Below are positions 32,950 to 45,600 of a stretch of 64,000 nucleotides of DNA, in pieces. The notes beneath the pieces are model-generated. The model saw nothing but the letters and a program-made list of their open reading frames with translations. It was not told the origin of the DNA and did not search any database. The position numbers and the translations under genes were made by a program. Source of the stretch: Apium graveolens. Taxonomy: Eukaryota > Streptophyta > Magnoliopsida > Apiales > Apiaceae. The first letter of the stretch is position 1; each line of letters opens with the position of its first letter. The stretch lies in NCBI RefSeq assembly GCF_009905375.1, contig NC_133653.1:68354389-68418388 (forward strand), given 5' to 3'.

Positions 32950-34927
32950 TGTAACACCCTCAAATCCGGGGTCGGGGATCCGGGTTGTCACGAGTTCCAT
33001 TTCCCTTAATAACACCCAATCTTAATAATTAATCAACTACTCTGTACTGTGACCCCACAATAAACACACACACCACACGTTATAGTCTCAGAGATGAACA
33101 TCCAAAAATAATCACAAGTCATTTTATTCCACAATTATCTGCCAATACACCTTAAAAGGTTTCTGAATAAATTTACATTTCTTTGCCATTATTACAATTC
33201 ATAAATATACATAATCTGATACATCAAAAGTTGAAAGCCTAGCCTATTGGTAGTTCCTACCTCAGCCACAGCGACATCAACGCCTATAGGAAACTGTGGA
33301 ACGTTTCCTATCCGCTCACGAATTGGGAGCTTGGTCCTGTTCATCTTGCCTATCTGATGTTGTGTGATGAAAGAAGAAGGCAAGGGTGAGCAGCAAGCCC
33401 ACCAAAATAATATTTATAATAACTTACAATATATGAGCATTCTCATAGTACTCAAGAAAGTCTTGGTTAAGAAGAAATGAACCAAGTTGATATCTTAATG
33501 CGATGAAGTCGCAAAATATTCAGTATATATATATATATACTTTTCAAAATATTGGAAGTCCTCTTCCATGCATAATACACACAGAGTTCCAGTGTATAAC
33601 TGTATAAAAAATACCGTTGCAAGGTGATCTCATATATCTAATCTTGTCTCAACGTTTTTCTGAAAATCTTTGTCATGCATAAGATAATCATTTACTAGAT
33701 ATAAGTTTAAAAGATGAAGTTACAAGATACTCCAATATACTTATATCTTTTCCAAATACTACTTGAACTACCACCGTTCAAGTTATAATTAGTTCAAAAG
33801 TTCATCACATAGATGAGACTACAAGATAATACTTGAATAGATTCAATCTTTGAAATATTATTGAATGAAATGAAGTTACGAGATACTTCATTAAGTCCCG
33901 ATATATATATACACCTATATATATCTCTCATACATTTCCTGAAAACCTCTGTCATGTAAAGTATGAACAGAGTTGCAATATCCAATGAATTTGGAAAGAA
34001 AAGAAATTTTGGCATAAACCTGATATCTTGCTGATCAGGCAAAGATACCAATAAGTAACCTTTTCTACTAGTAGATGGATGAATCCCCCACCGGTCATCA
34101 CCCTGGCCACATAAGGACCTTGTGCTGGACCGCCAGCCTCTTACGCGTTGATGGACTGCCACCCAGCCACTTACACTTTGATAGACCGTACCCCGGCCTG
34201 TCGCTTATGCCGACTCAATTAGATGGGCTTACTTCCCGAACGTTGGGTAAGTAATCAATTCATTTGTTTTCTCAAAACAGCAACCACGTTGCGAATGTAA
34301 AATGCACCATAGAGCTGGATCCCCCAGGTTTTGAGCGAGTATTTAAATCCCCTTTGAAAGGAAGATCTTAAATATAAAAAAAAATGAGTTTTGGGGTCCA
34401 CTCTAACTTTAAAAATCATTTTGAAGACTCGAAAACATTTTTAAGAATGTTTGGAGTACTGCTGATTTATTAAAATAAATCAGTCCCGATATATTAGAAA
34501 ATATCTGAATATTATTATTTAAATAATATTTCCATAAAGAATAATCTTTATAAAAATAATTGAAGTAGAAGTTTTAAAACTCATACATGAAATGGATATT
34601 AAATAAGCAAAGATATACTTATACGAAAGTATAATCTTTATTTGAATAATCGAAAATAAGTTTGATTATCGAAACATTATTCTTTAATAAAATAAAGAAT
34701 ATTAATAAATAATAAGCGGAGTCATAATACCTCGAATGAATATTATAAATAACATTCATTAAATAAAATAAAGGAGTCATACATCCTCAAATGAATATCC
34801 AAGTAATATTCAATAAACAATATAAAGGAGTCATAAGTCCTCGAATGAATATTCAAGATAATATTCATTAATAAAATTAAGTTATCGAATAAACCTTATT
34901 CGATTAATAGTTTTGAAAACTATAACC

Positions 34928-34962
<35 letters not shown>

Positions 34963-37040
34963 AAATCTACTCGGGATCCTCGACTCCCGGTTTTAGAAAA
35001 TGTTTTCACCTTTGGGTCCCTATACTAAGGGTATATGCAAATTATCGCTATTCTCTAGCATAGGTATTATCAATTGAACCAACAGATATATATGGAAAGA
35101 ATATGAAACAGGCATGCATATGTACCATATCACATGCTATAATATATCGCAAGAATTTGCTAATATAACCATCATGCATCTATTACAAGATAATGCATAT
35201 ACAAGTGTATACATCACAACAACAGTATAACGGATAGAAAACTTGCCTGAGTGCTCCTGGATAGACTTAAGCTTAGAGTGGGTCCGATAACCTATGAACA
35301 ACAACATAAGTCGGAATTAAACCCCGGTCGCTTAAGAAACTAGACTTTAACCATTTAGAGTCCTAACGTTCGCTTTCGTGCTTAACGATTTACTTAAGTC
35401 GCTCGAGTACCCTCGGCTCCACCATTTTTAATAAATTACCCATTATGAGTTTTAAAGCGATTCTTTCGCGAGTGCCTTACCAACTTCCTAATCCACTTAA
35501 CATAATTGTTTCATACTCCAATTAGTCCTTTAAAGTCTTTAACCAAGGTTTCAAAGTAAGGCGAGGGGTAATGGTTCGGTCGCGAAACGCCGTTACTTAA
35601 AACGGCCGTTTCTCCTAAACCGTACATCGGAATCAAACGAACTACATATCAAAACGAAGCTCATAACATGAACTTTCTAAACATGGCAATGGTCAAAATC
35701 TATCAGTGAGTTCAAGGGTTCGGATCTTAAAAACAAAAACAGTCTACGGTAAATCGGGCATTACGACGGCTATGTTTACGCGATTACCCAATTTTAAACC
35801 ACTCCAAATCATCTCACAATCAACCCACAATCACAACCCAATCAAAACTCCATCCATACTTTATCATAACAGCCCCAACAACTCAACATTAACAATTTAT
35901 ACTATTCTTTATCATGAATTTAAACTACACTTAAGTTCATTAATCAACAACCAAGATTTACAACTCCAAAAACATCCCAAAACCAACTAATCTCTACATA
36001 CACAACCATCAAGCCTCTCATGAACTAGAATACTCATATTATGCTCTTAACATTCAATAACAAAGCTTGGTTAAGAGATTATACCTTCCTTGAAGCTTCT
36101 TAACACAACACAAGAGCTTTGAATGCCTAAAGAACCTTGATCCTTGCTTGTATAACCTTAAACTTTCATAAAAATTCAAGAAAACTAAAGTTATTTCTTG
36201 AAGGTTACTATTCACCATCTTCTTCCTTGATTTATTGGAAGAGATTGTGAAGGAATTAGGAGCTTAAACTTATAGGATATCCATATCTATGTACAAGGAA
36301 CCTTAAATAATTACCTTGTGATTTAACAATGCTTGGAACTTGATTTTTGAAAATTTCTTCTTTGAAAAAGAAGAAAAGCCGAGAGCAAGCTTGGAAGAAA
36401 GAGAGATTTTTGTGTTTTTTCTTTGATTTGATTCTTTGGTTGGTTGTTTTTGATTTGTTTTTGGGTAATTATCTTTCTAACCTTGACTTTGTGTGGTTAT
36501 AAACCAACCACATCTCCTTCCTCCCTATGTCATGCTTATGTCATCATGTGATGTCATCCTCCCCTCTTTGTCCTCTTCTCATTGGTTGGATGACATCATC
36601 CCCTCTAATCTCTTTGATTAACTTCCTAATTGTTTGCCTAATGACCGCTGATCTGTTATATGGTTCGCTTAACTTTCGTTTTCGTTTATCGTTTGAGGGA
36701 TCATACCTGGGATCTTATTACTTGGGTTTCCTTAACCTTTCTCAATACATTATAATCCTTTTATGATCCTCTCTTATAATCCTTTAATTTAAATCCTTTT
36801 TATCCTGTTACCTTATACTTAATTCTTTCCGTATCTAGTGGATTTCCGGGAAAAATCAAAGTGTTCGGAATTGGATTCTGACGATCTTTACATACACTTA
36901 TATACCACATAGAGTACTAATAATATCCTAGAAGATCAATAACAGAACCCCTACATAGTGTGGCATGAAAAGTTTTCTCATTCATCAAAAACACTATTCA
37001 TAAGGGTTTCAAAAATTTTCCAAATATTGGGGTTATTACA
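32950..37040 (-). repeat. Inverted Ty3 element, 3' LTR (4,091 bp)
   Basis: Begins TGTAACACCCTC and ends GGGGTTATTACA as read on the plus strand. It contains the short ORF copy at 33344 (minus). Small plus-strand ORFs in it (for example 35706, 36527) recur in the other LTR simply because the LTRs are identical copies. Confidence 0.92.
33237..33344 (-). CDS. LTR short ORF copy (MNRTK..., 3' LTR)
   Basis: Minus-strand ATG at 33344 begins MNRTKLPIRERIGNVPQF, reaching GAG|GTAG in phase 0 after 28 codons, like 43012 in the 5' LTR. The end given covers the exon-like part and a few codons beyond; the unspliced frame continues to about 33192. Confidence 0.45.
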
Positions 37041-37053
37041 GTCTCCCCTCCTT
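37041..37053 (-). promoter_or_regulatory. Inverted Ty3 element polypurine tract
   Basis: The plus strand reads GTCTCCCCTCCTT, the complement of AAGGAGGGGAGAC, identical to the tract of the 5091-18748 element. Confidence 0.9.
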
Positions 37054-37057
37054 AAAA

Positions 37058-37830
37058 GGATTCTGTCCCGGAATCAGATAGAAAATGAATAGGGATACTC
37101 TCTTAGCATTACACTTTCTAACTCTCAAGTAAATTTTCCCACATTGTGGTCCTACCACCAAACTCCGCCTAGTTTGATAACCCTTCTCCTAAGCACTTGT
37201 TCCTTTTCACTCTATAACCCTTCCTGGTTGCTCCATATAGGTTACGTCTGGTTGCATGTCTATGCGCTCATATGCCCCTATTTATCTGGCATCCGAATTA
37301 CACTTCCTTAACATTGATACGTGGAACACGTTATGACTTGCTACATGTTCGGGGGTAGGGCTAGCTCATATGCTAACTTCCCAAAACGTCTTAATATATC
37401 CAAGGGTCCAACAAATTATAGACTTAGCTTTCCTTTCTTTCCGAACCTCATCAATCCTTTCCAAGGGATACCTATAACATTACTAGGTCCCCTATTTCAT
37501 ACTCTTTGTCCTTTTGAGTCAAATCAGCATACCTCTTATGTCCATCTTGGATTACTACCAGCCGTCCTCTGATTAGATCTATTATATCCTTGGTCCTTTG
37601 GACTACTGCGGTCCGAGCATCTTGTGCTCTACAACCTCATCCTAATATAAGGGAGATCGACATTGTCTTCCCTCAAGGATCTCATAAGGCGATACCTCAA
37701 TACTGACATATGATCTATTATCGTAAGAAAACTCAATCCGTGTTAAGTGATCATTCCAATTTCTTTCAAGTCTATTACACAGACCCTCATCGTAGCTTCT
37801 AGAATTATAGCTTTTGCTTCTCAATACCCA
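37058..37830 (-). pseudogene. pol: Integrase C-terminus and chromodomain remnant
   Basis: On the minus strand, 37254-37090 gives a broken version of the integrase tail and chromodomain (DMQPDVTYMEQPGRVIE, then frame disruptions). 37824-37642 still reads NWNDHLTRIEFSYDN and SPYEILEGRQCRSPLY, corresponding to the integrase core end. Multiple stops and frameshifts; no function expected. Confidence 0.75.
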
Positions 37831-39840
37831 CTCTTTTCCAGTTCGTAATCGCTATTATCTTCCGTTCCTAATATTATACTGGTTACACCTTTGCTCGTTA
37901 GCATTTTATAACCTTTTAATACACGTGTCAACCTTAGTATCACGAATGTGTCTCCATTCTGAATACCACCATAACTTTACTACTCCTTTTTCAGCTGTTT
38001 CTATTTCCCAAAGATTGATCAATCATATAGAAGTAAAGGAATTTGTTGAAAGATCACTATGATCATGAACACTTGTTATATCGCATAGTTAGTACAGAAG
38101 GTGGCCAGCCTTTAGTACTTGACAAGCAATTAAACAATAGATGGTATCCTACTAGGCTTCTATCACACAGATAGATAGTCATTCGGCAATACCTCCCCTT
38201 CTGGAAGGGTTGTTCTTCTCAGTTTATATGAAATAAAAAGAAGAGAAAAGAACGAACTGAAGAGAATTGTATATACGTAAAAACATTTATTGCCATAAAA
38301 TATCTGGCTTGGAATCTACCTCTGAACTATAGAGGTCTGTCATAGGGGAACAAAACATATATGTATTTATATCAACATCAAGTATTATAGCATCGTATTT
38401 CTCATGCCTAAATATTTTCGCTATTCCGTCCATCCTTCTATGGACCCATGCTCTTCCTCGAGCTTATACACAATCACCTTTGAAACTCCCTCGATATTGA
38501 AAATCGAACCTGGGATCTCATTCTAGACATCATCGTTACTAGAATTCTATGCTTGCACCGCAACCTTCCTCATATAGTCATACGACCCTCTATTGATAAG
38601 GAGGAATAAATATTCAATAGGTAAATAATCTACTTAATTAGTCTATTCAATGATAACTTATACATCACCACGACCCGATTAGTGGTACTTAATCTCAACA
38701 TCCATTCTAATATAACTCTCATGGTTGTAACCAGCTCATTACTCGCAGAATCATTGTTGCATTACTATGGTGCACCACTGACCTACTGTCGTCATTCACT
38801 TTCCATGAAATCTTAATATCTAACCATACGGAGTCCATACATGTCGTATAGAATACTTCTAAGGAGTTAACATAACCCCCATTCATAATTCATGAAGAAC
38901 ACTCCAGATCCTGACGTACTTTCATGACATGAAGTAGATAAAATTGCAGAAGAGTTTCAATCAAAGCAACGATAGCAGGTTAATACCATTCTTAATCATA
39001 TGCCTTCAATAGAAGACTTAACTCAAAGGTTCGTTTAGTCCTTTTTGAAACATGGTCCTGGATTATTCTCAAGATAGTACCTTTTGAGATAGATAGCCCG
39101 CTCATGGCGATTACACAAATTAAGCCTTTACCAAACTACTATTACGGTTGGGTATTGCACAGTCATCAGAAGGAATGTCAATCTTCCAAACCATATACAA
39201 CCTTCATAGCTTTAACCATCATCACTGTATTCCTTTGGCACAAGCGCCTATAATTATCCTCTTACCTTTAAAGTGTCGGCCACCTCTTTGGCCTTTCCTG
39301 ATAGTAAAAGTTCCTTACAGTCAATGTCATTTTAACCACCTCCAAATAAATTTTATACCTCATTTTAATCACAGCTTATGTGAAGATGTTTTCCTTAAAA
39401 TCCGATGAGTAAAAAAAAATATCACCATTTTTCCATAAGTTATTGCCTCAGTCTTTAGAGGTTAATCACTGTCACGACTGACTCTCAATTATACATAGAA
39501 CATCTTTTATCTTAGGCTCTAATTGCCCTGAACAATTTCGACCTTTACTGGTTTGATCCATACTTTCTCGTGGTTTAACACGTGCCCCACTTGGCATCAT
39601 TATAATTACGTCATATTCCCTTTATCAACATTTCTATTCTTAAGAATTTTTGAATATTACCTTTCTCCTTGTAAAACCTCTAAGGTTATCCTTCAATCGT
39701 TCCTCCTGTATTTCCTCGATACAGGGCATATCAAAATACCATTTACTAATACTAGAACCATTGTCTATATACTTCTGAAAAAAAATTCTCCACTGATTCT
39801 TAAAGGTTGTTCTTACCTTAATCCTTTCTAATTCATACTG
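37831..39840 (-). other. Unassigned interior of the inverted Ty3 element
   Basis: About 2 kb in which I cannot recognise gag or pol motifs on either strand. There are many stops in all frames and short ORFs without domains. It could be strongly decayed pol or foreign filler acquired by template switching. Confidence 0.4.
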
Positions 39841-40099
39841 TCAAAACTCATACTATCCCTATTAAGGGTGAAATGCCAACCTTTATGCATTCCCCTAGGA
39901 TTCGTTTTAAGTTACCGATATTCTATCCTTAATTCCACCTTTAAAAGGTACATACATCCTTCCATGGATAAATCAAGTCATATATCCCTGATAAGGGTGT
40001 CTTATTCAATCATTCCCACCTTGATAGTATATGCCTAGTTTCACAATAACATCTGTATTCAAAATGAGGTCAATCAATATGGCCTCCAAAAGATAACAA

Positions 40100-41300
40100 C
40101 GGTTATCCACTTTTCTTGCCTAATTTGGTAATGATAACAAGGATGTTCTGGAAGATATTGGTCGTGTTTAACGTGAACTTCTTCTTAATAATTCCATATT
40201 TACTTTTGTTGTTTATCCCAACAGTCATCTCAATGTTGGGATAACTCTCATACCTGGCGTCTCCCTTTTTGGGTATCGAGCCACCGGTCTTACATTTCAC
40301 ATTCTTGAAGGTCACTTCCTTCATCCAATTTTCCTACTTTCTTACTTTCTTGTCTCCTCAGTTTATCCGCGTCTCATTATTTATCCTTCGAACTATCTCA
40401 AGGTTTCCTCGAATCCTCCCAACTTACAGGAGATAAAATATATGTATCTCTTATGCCTTCAACCATCAATTTTAACTCACGGTGAATCACCCTCATCCTG
40501 ACGATTACATACTTTTCTATTTCTATTGGTACGAGTCTTTAGGGTTTCCTCATACCCAACTCCCTTATCATTCCTCAAACTCTATTGCCTTTATATTCCT
40601 TTCCACTTCAGTTTCTTTTTATTTTCCTTTCTCTTATCATTATTTCATGAACCAACACAACATAAGCATTGATTTCAAACATCCCGTCATTCTGGATTCG
40701 TGCCCTCAGAACGAATCTTGACAACTTTTACAACTTAGATTCATAATTCATCATGCTCTTCTGCCTTTGTTCTGGCTCTAAAGCTTCTACACTGTCCCCA
40801 TAACCTTGGGAAGTACTTTCCTGAAAACAATTGACTGAACTTTAATCAGTTTATTATAATCTCTTGCTCCGTGCCTTCCTTGGCCTTTCACCAGCGGGTG
40901 GTCTCTCTCTTAGGAGGGTAAGTGACAAAAACACTCTTTTGTGATTCGTCAATCATTTAGAATCTCAAATGATTCCTGTATTTCCTTTAGCCAGGCTCTT
41001 GCCTCGATTGGGTCAGCTTGTTCCTTGGAACTCTAAGAGCTTAGCGACATAAAGAACTTGAAAGAATTTCTCACCGCATTGTTTCCTCAGGGTGGTGGTT
41101 GGGGATAATAGTATAAGTTCTGTTTAGGCAGGTCCATGAATTGCCCAATAGGAGTACCATCCTGATTCTCCCTATCTTGTTCAACTTCTGTTTTCTCAGT
41201 ATGAAATGTTCCAACTTCTCCCATAATCGGGGTTATCTTATACGTTAAAAATCCTTATTTTCCACTTCATTATGTTATGGGTTCCTTCCATCTTGATGTC
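40100..41300 (-). pseudogene. gag: Gag remnant, out of order
   Basis: Minus-strand 41190-40800 matches the gag of the 5091-18748 element in order: an acidic EVEQDRENQDGTPIGQFMD-like stretch, then [19 protein letters not shown] and FSQLFSGKYFPRLWGQ, with stops between. Further down 40324-40103 keeps a 73-codon frame (MKEVTFKNVKCKTGGS) in the position of the Cys/His region but without a proper knuckle. This gag lies downstream of the RNase H remnant, the reverse of normal order. Confidence 0.65.
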
Positions 41301-41329
41301 GACCTCCCTGACTATCACGTTCAGGGTTT

Positions 41330-42200
41330 GCTCTAAATCTTATTCCTCAAACTAGCTTTCATCTAAGATCTCATCTTTAAGTTCTTGAACATTTGGAACC
41401 TAAATTCTGTAGGAATGCCTCGTTATTCCCTTATCATCTTTCTCGGTATTAATCTCTTATCTATTTGTTGGCTTTCTGCCTTCATTCATCACTTTTTCTG
41501 GCACAATATGTTCTTTTCCAATAATTCGGGCTGTATTGCAATCTCAAACAGCTTTTCGGTACCGGCTCCGGTTACCTTCACTTCTATTTCCATTTTCTCA
41601 AAATCTCTTATAACTCTCCCAAAGACATTATAATCTTGAGTCTCTCCTTTTTACTAAGGGCATCAGCCACCATATTGGCTTTCCCCGAATGATAAAGAAT
41701 CTCCCAATCATAATTCTTGATTAGCTCTAACCGCCTCCTCTGGCGTATGTTGAGCTCTTTCTACGTGAAAATGTACTAGAGCACTTATGGCTTAGGTAAT
41801 TCTCGCAATTATCTCCATACAAGTAGTGCCTCCAATCTTTAGGGCACAACTATTGCCATGAGCCCAAGCTCATAGGTGGGGATATCGAATTTTATATTCC
41901 CTTAATTTTCTTGACGCGTACGCGATTACCTTGTTGTGCTGTATAAGAAGCACCCTAATTCCTTATGCGAAGCGTCAATACAAATAACAAAATCTCCTTT
42001 TTCCATCCGGCAATGCCAACATAGGGGCCATCACCAATCTTTGCTTCAGTTATTGAAAGCTGTTCTCGCATTTCTCTGTCCATTCAAATTTCTTAGTCTT
42101 ACGAGTAAGCCGCGTTAAAGGGGCTACTATCTTTACAAACTTGAATGAACCTCCGGTAGTGACCAGCCAATCCTACCTCTGGTAATTCTTCTAACCATGG
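41330..42200 (-). pseudogene. pol: RNase H and integrase N-terminal remnant
   Basis: Minus-strand 42190-42100 resembles [11 protein letters not shown]; 42060-41900 resembles the RNase H MAP-LALPDGK and DASHK region; 41765-41650 is LNIRQRRRLELIKNYDWEI with YHSGKANMVADAL; 41405-41340 matches [15 protein letters not shown]. Frames are broken repeatedly. It directly follows the accessory exon, so gag, protease and RT have been lost from this position. Confidence 0.7.
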
Positions 42201-42222
42201 TCATCAATTCCTCAGTGGTCCT

Positions 42223-42420
42223 TTATTCATTCTTGTCAGGACCCTCCACGGGATTCTTCTCAGCAACAATCCCTTCTAGGACAACATCCTCAACCGCTAC
42301 GTCCTCAATATGAATATCATCCGGTCCCTCATTAGGGTGTTCCATTGGATCCACAATCTGATCTTCAATAAATAATAAAACATCATCGCGTTGTTGCTCC
42401 TCAACCTCAGGGTTCGGAGT
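42223..42420 (-). CDS. Accessory acidic ORF, inverted Ty3 element (candidate exon 2)
   Basis: Read on the minus strand from the putative acceptor (AG at 42422-42421), the frame is open for 65 codons to TAA 42225-42223. It begins TPNPEVEEQQRDDV and continues very acidic (DDIHIEDVAVEDVVLE). It occupies the same PBS-gag interval as 9233-9970 and would join in phase 0 to the short ORF at 43012-42929 over a 508-nt interval. The stop seems to come from the deletion that fused this ORF to RNase H sequence, so the C-terminal half is lost. That it stays open in an otherwise ruined interior is notable. Confidence 0.5.
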   Translation of the reverse strand, partial: TPNPEVEEQQRDDVLLFIEDQIVDPMEHPNEGPDDIHIEDVAVEDVVLEGIVAEKNPVEGPDKNE

Positions 42421-42600
42421 CTCGCTACCATATATGATAACGAACTACGCTTCTATCACGATATTTATAAGGGTTCCCATAAGGGTTTTAACTGTCAGTA
42501 CTACGTTAGGTAGCCCAACTATGAACTTGGCAAGAGTTCTTATTATCCTAGTGAACTTATTATCTTAACGTCACATCATCTCTGAGGTTTATAACGCTTA

Positions 42601-42612
42601 GCTCTGATACCA
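42601..42612 (-). promoter_or_regulatory. Inverted Ty3 element primer-binding site
   Basis: The plus strand reads GCTCTGATACCA, the complement of TGGTATCAGAGC, four bases from the LTR end. Confidence 0.92.
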
Positions 42613-42616
42613 CTTC

Positions 42617-45600
42617 TGTATCACCCCCAAATCCGGGGTCGGGGATCCGGGTTGTCACGAGTTCCATTTCCCTTAATAACACCCAATCTTAATAATTAAT
42701 CAACTACTATGTACTGTGACCCCACAATAAACACACACACCACACGTTATAGTCTCAGAGATGAACATCCAAAAATAATCACAAGTCATTTTATTCCACA
42801 ATTATCTGCCAATACACCTTAAAAGGTTTTCTGAATAAATTTACATTTCTTTGCCATTATTACAATTCATAAATATACATAATCTGATACATCAAAAGTT
42901 GAAAGCCTAGCCTATTGGTAGTTCCTACCTCAGCTACAGCGACATCAACGCCTATAGGAAACTGCAGAACTTTTCCTATCCGCTCGCGAATTGGGAGCTT
43001 GGTCCTGTTCATCTTGCCTATCTGATGTTGTGTGATGAAAGAAGAAGGCAAGGGTGAGCAGCAAGCCCACCAAAATAATATTTATAATAACTTACAATAT
43101 ATGAGCATTCTCATAGTACTCAAGAAAGTCTTGGTTAAGAAGAAATGAACCAAGTTGATATCTTAATGCGATGAAGTCGCAAAATATTCAATATATATAT
43201 ATATATACTTTTCAAAATATTGGAAGTCCTCTTCCATGCATAATACACACAGAGTTCCAGTGTATAACTGTATAAAAAATACCGTTGCAAGGTGATCTCA
43301 TATATCTAACCTTGTCTCAACGTTTTTCTGAAAATCTTTGTCATGCATAAGATAATCATTTACTAGATATAAGTTTAAAAGATGAAGTTACAAGATACTC
43401 CAATATACTTATATCTTTTCCAAATACTACTTGAACTACCACCGTTCAAGTTATAATTAGTTCAAAAGTTCATCACATAGATGAGACTACATGATAATAC
43501 TTGAATAGATTCAATCTTTGAAATATTATTGAATGAAATGAAGTTACGAGATACTTCATTAAGTCCCGATATATATATACACCTATATATATCTCTCATA
43601 CATTTCCTGAAAACCTCTGTCATGTAAAGTATGAACAGAGTTGCAATATCCAATGAATTTGGAAAGAAAAGAAATTTTGGCATAAACCTGATATCTTGCT
43701 GATCAGGCAAAGATACCAATAAGTAACCTTTTCTACTAGTAGATGGATGAATCCCCCACCGGTCATCACCCTGGCCACATAAGGACCTTGTGCTGGACCG
43801 CCACCCGGCTTCTTACGCGTTGATGGACTGCCACCCATCCACTTACACTTTGATAGACCGTACCCCGGCCTGTCACTTATGCCGACTAAATTAGATGGGC
43901 TTACTTCCCGAACGTTGGGTAAGTAATCAATTTATTTATTTTCTCAAAACAGCAACCACGTTGCGAATGTAAAATGCACCATAGAGCTGGATCCCCCAGG
44001 TTTTGAGCGAGTATTTAAATCCCCTTTGAAAGGAAGATCTTAAATATAAAAAAAATGAGTTTTGGGGTCCACTCTAACTTTAAAAATCATTTTGAAGACT
44101 CGAAAACATTTTTAAGAATGTTTGGAGTACTGCTGATTTATTAAAATAAATCAGTCCCGATATATTAGAAAATATCTAAATATTATTATTTAAATAATAT
44201 TTCCATAAAGAATAATCTTTATAAAAATAATTGAAGTAGAAGTTTTAAAACTCATACTTGAAATGGATATTAAATAACCAAAGATATACTTATACGAAAG
44301 TATAATCTTTATTTGAATAATCGAAAATAAGTTTGATTATCGAAACATTATTCTTTAATAAAATAAAGAATATTAATAAATAATAAGCGGAGTCATAATA
44401 CCTCAAATGAATATTATAAATAACATTCATTAAATAAAATAAAGGAGTCATACATCCTCAAATGAATATCCAAGTAATATTCAATAAATAATATAGAGGA
44501 GTCATAAGTCCTCAAATGAATATTCAAGATAATATTCATTAATAAAATAAAGTTATCGAATAAACCTTATTCGATTAATAGTTTTGAAAACTATAACAAT
44601 ATATATATATATATAAATATATATATATAAAATCTACTCGGGATCCTCGACTCCCGGTTTTAGAAAATGTTTTCACCTTTGGGTCCCTATACTAAGGGTA
44701 TATGCAAATTATCGCTATTCTCTAGCATAGGTATTATCAATTGAACCAACAGATATATATGGCAAGAATATGAAACAGGCATGCATATGTACCATATCAC
44801 ATGCTATAATATATCGCAAGAATTTGCTAATATAACCATCATGCATCTATTACAAGATAATGCATATACAAGTGTATACATCACAACAACAGTATAATGG
44901 ATAGAAAACTTGCCTGAGTGCTCCCGGATAGACTTAAGCTTAGAGTGGGTCCGATAACCTATGAACAACAACATAAGTCGGAATTAAACCCCGGTCGCTT
45001 AAGAAACTAGACTTTAACCATTTAGAGTCCTAACGTTCGCTTTCGTGCTTAACGATTTATTTAAGTCGCTCGAGTACCCTCGGCTCCACCATTTTTAATA
45101 AATTACCCATTACGAGTTTTAAAGCGATTCTTTCGCGAGTGCCTTACCAACTGCCTAATCCACTTAACATAATTGTTTCATAATCCAATTAGTCTTTTAA
45201 GGTCTTTAACCAAGGTTTCAAAGTAAGGCGAGGGGTAATGGTTCGATCGCGAAACGCCGTTACTTAAAACGGTCGTTTCTCCTAAACCGTACATCGGAAT
45301 CAAACGAACTACATATCAAAACGAAGCTCGTAACATGAACTTTCTAAACATGGCAATGGTCAAAATCTAGTAGTGAGTTCAAGGGTTCTGATCTTAAGAA
45401 CAAAAACAGTCTACGGTAAATCGGGCATTACGATGGCTATGTTTACGCGATTACCCAATTTTAAACCACTCCAAATCATCTCACAATCAACCCACAATGA
45501 CAACCCAATCAAAACTCCATCCATACTTTATCATAACAGCCCCAACAACTCAACATTAACAATTTATACTATTCTTTATCATGAATTTAAACTACACTTA

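Noticed and set aside
35706..35990. 94-codon plus-strand ORF repeated at 45373-45657
   Set aside because: The two copies are LTR duplicates of the inverted element and lie antisense to its transcription; no domain.
38200..40600. Several plus-strand ORFs of 60-92 codons within the inverted element
   Set aside because: Pro/Leu/Phe/Ser-rich, antisense to a decayed gag/pol interior, no domains and no conservation in the related element.
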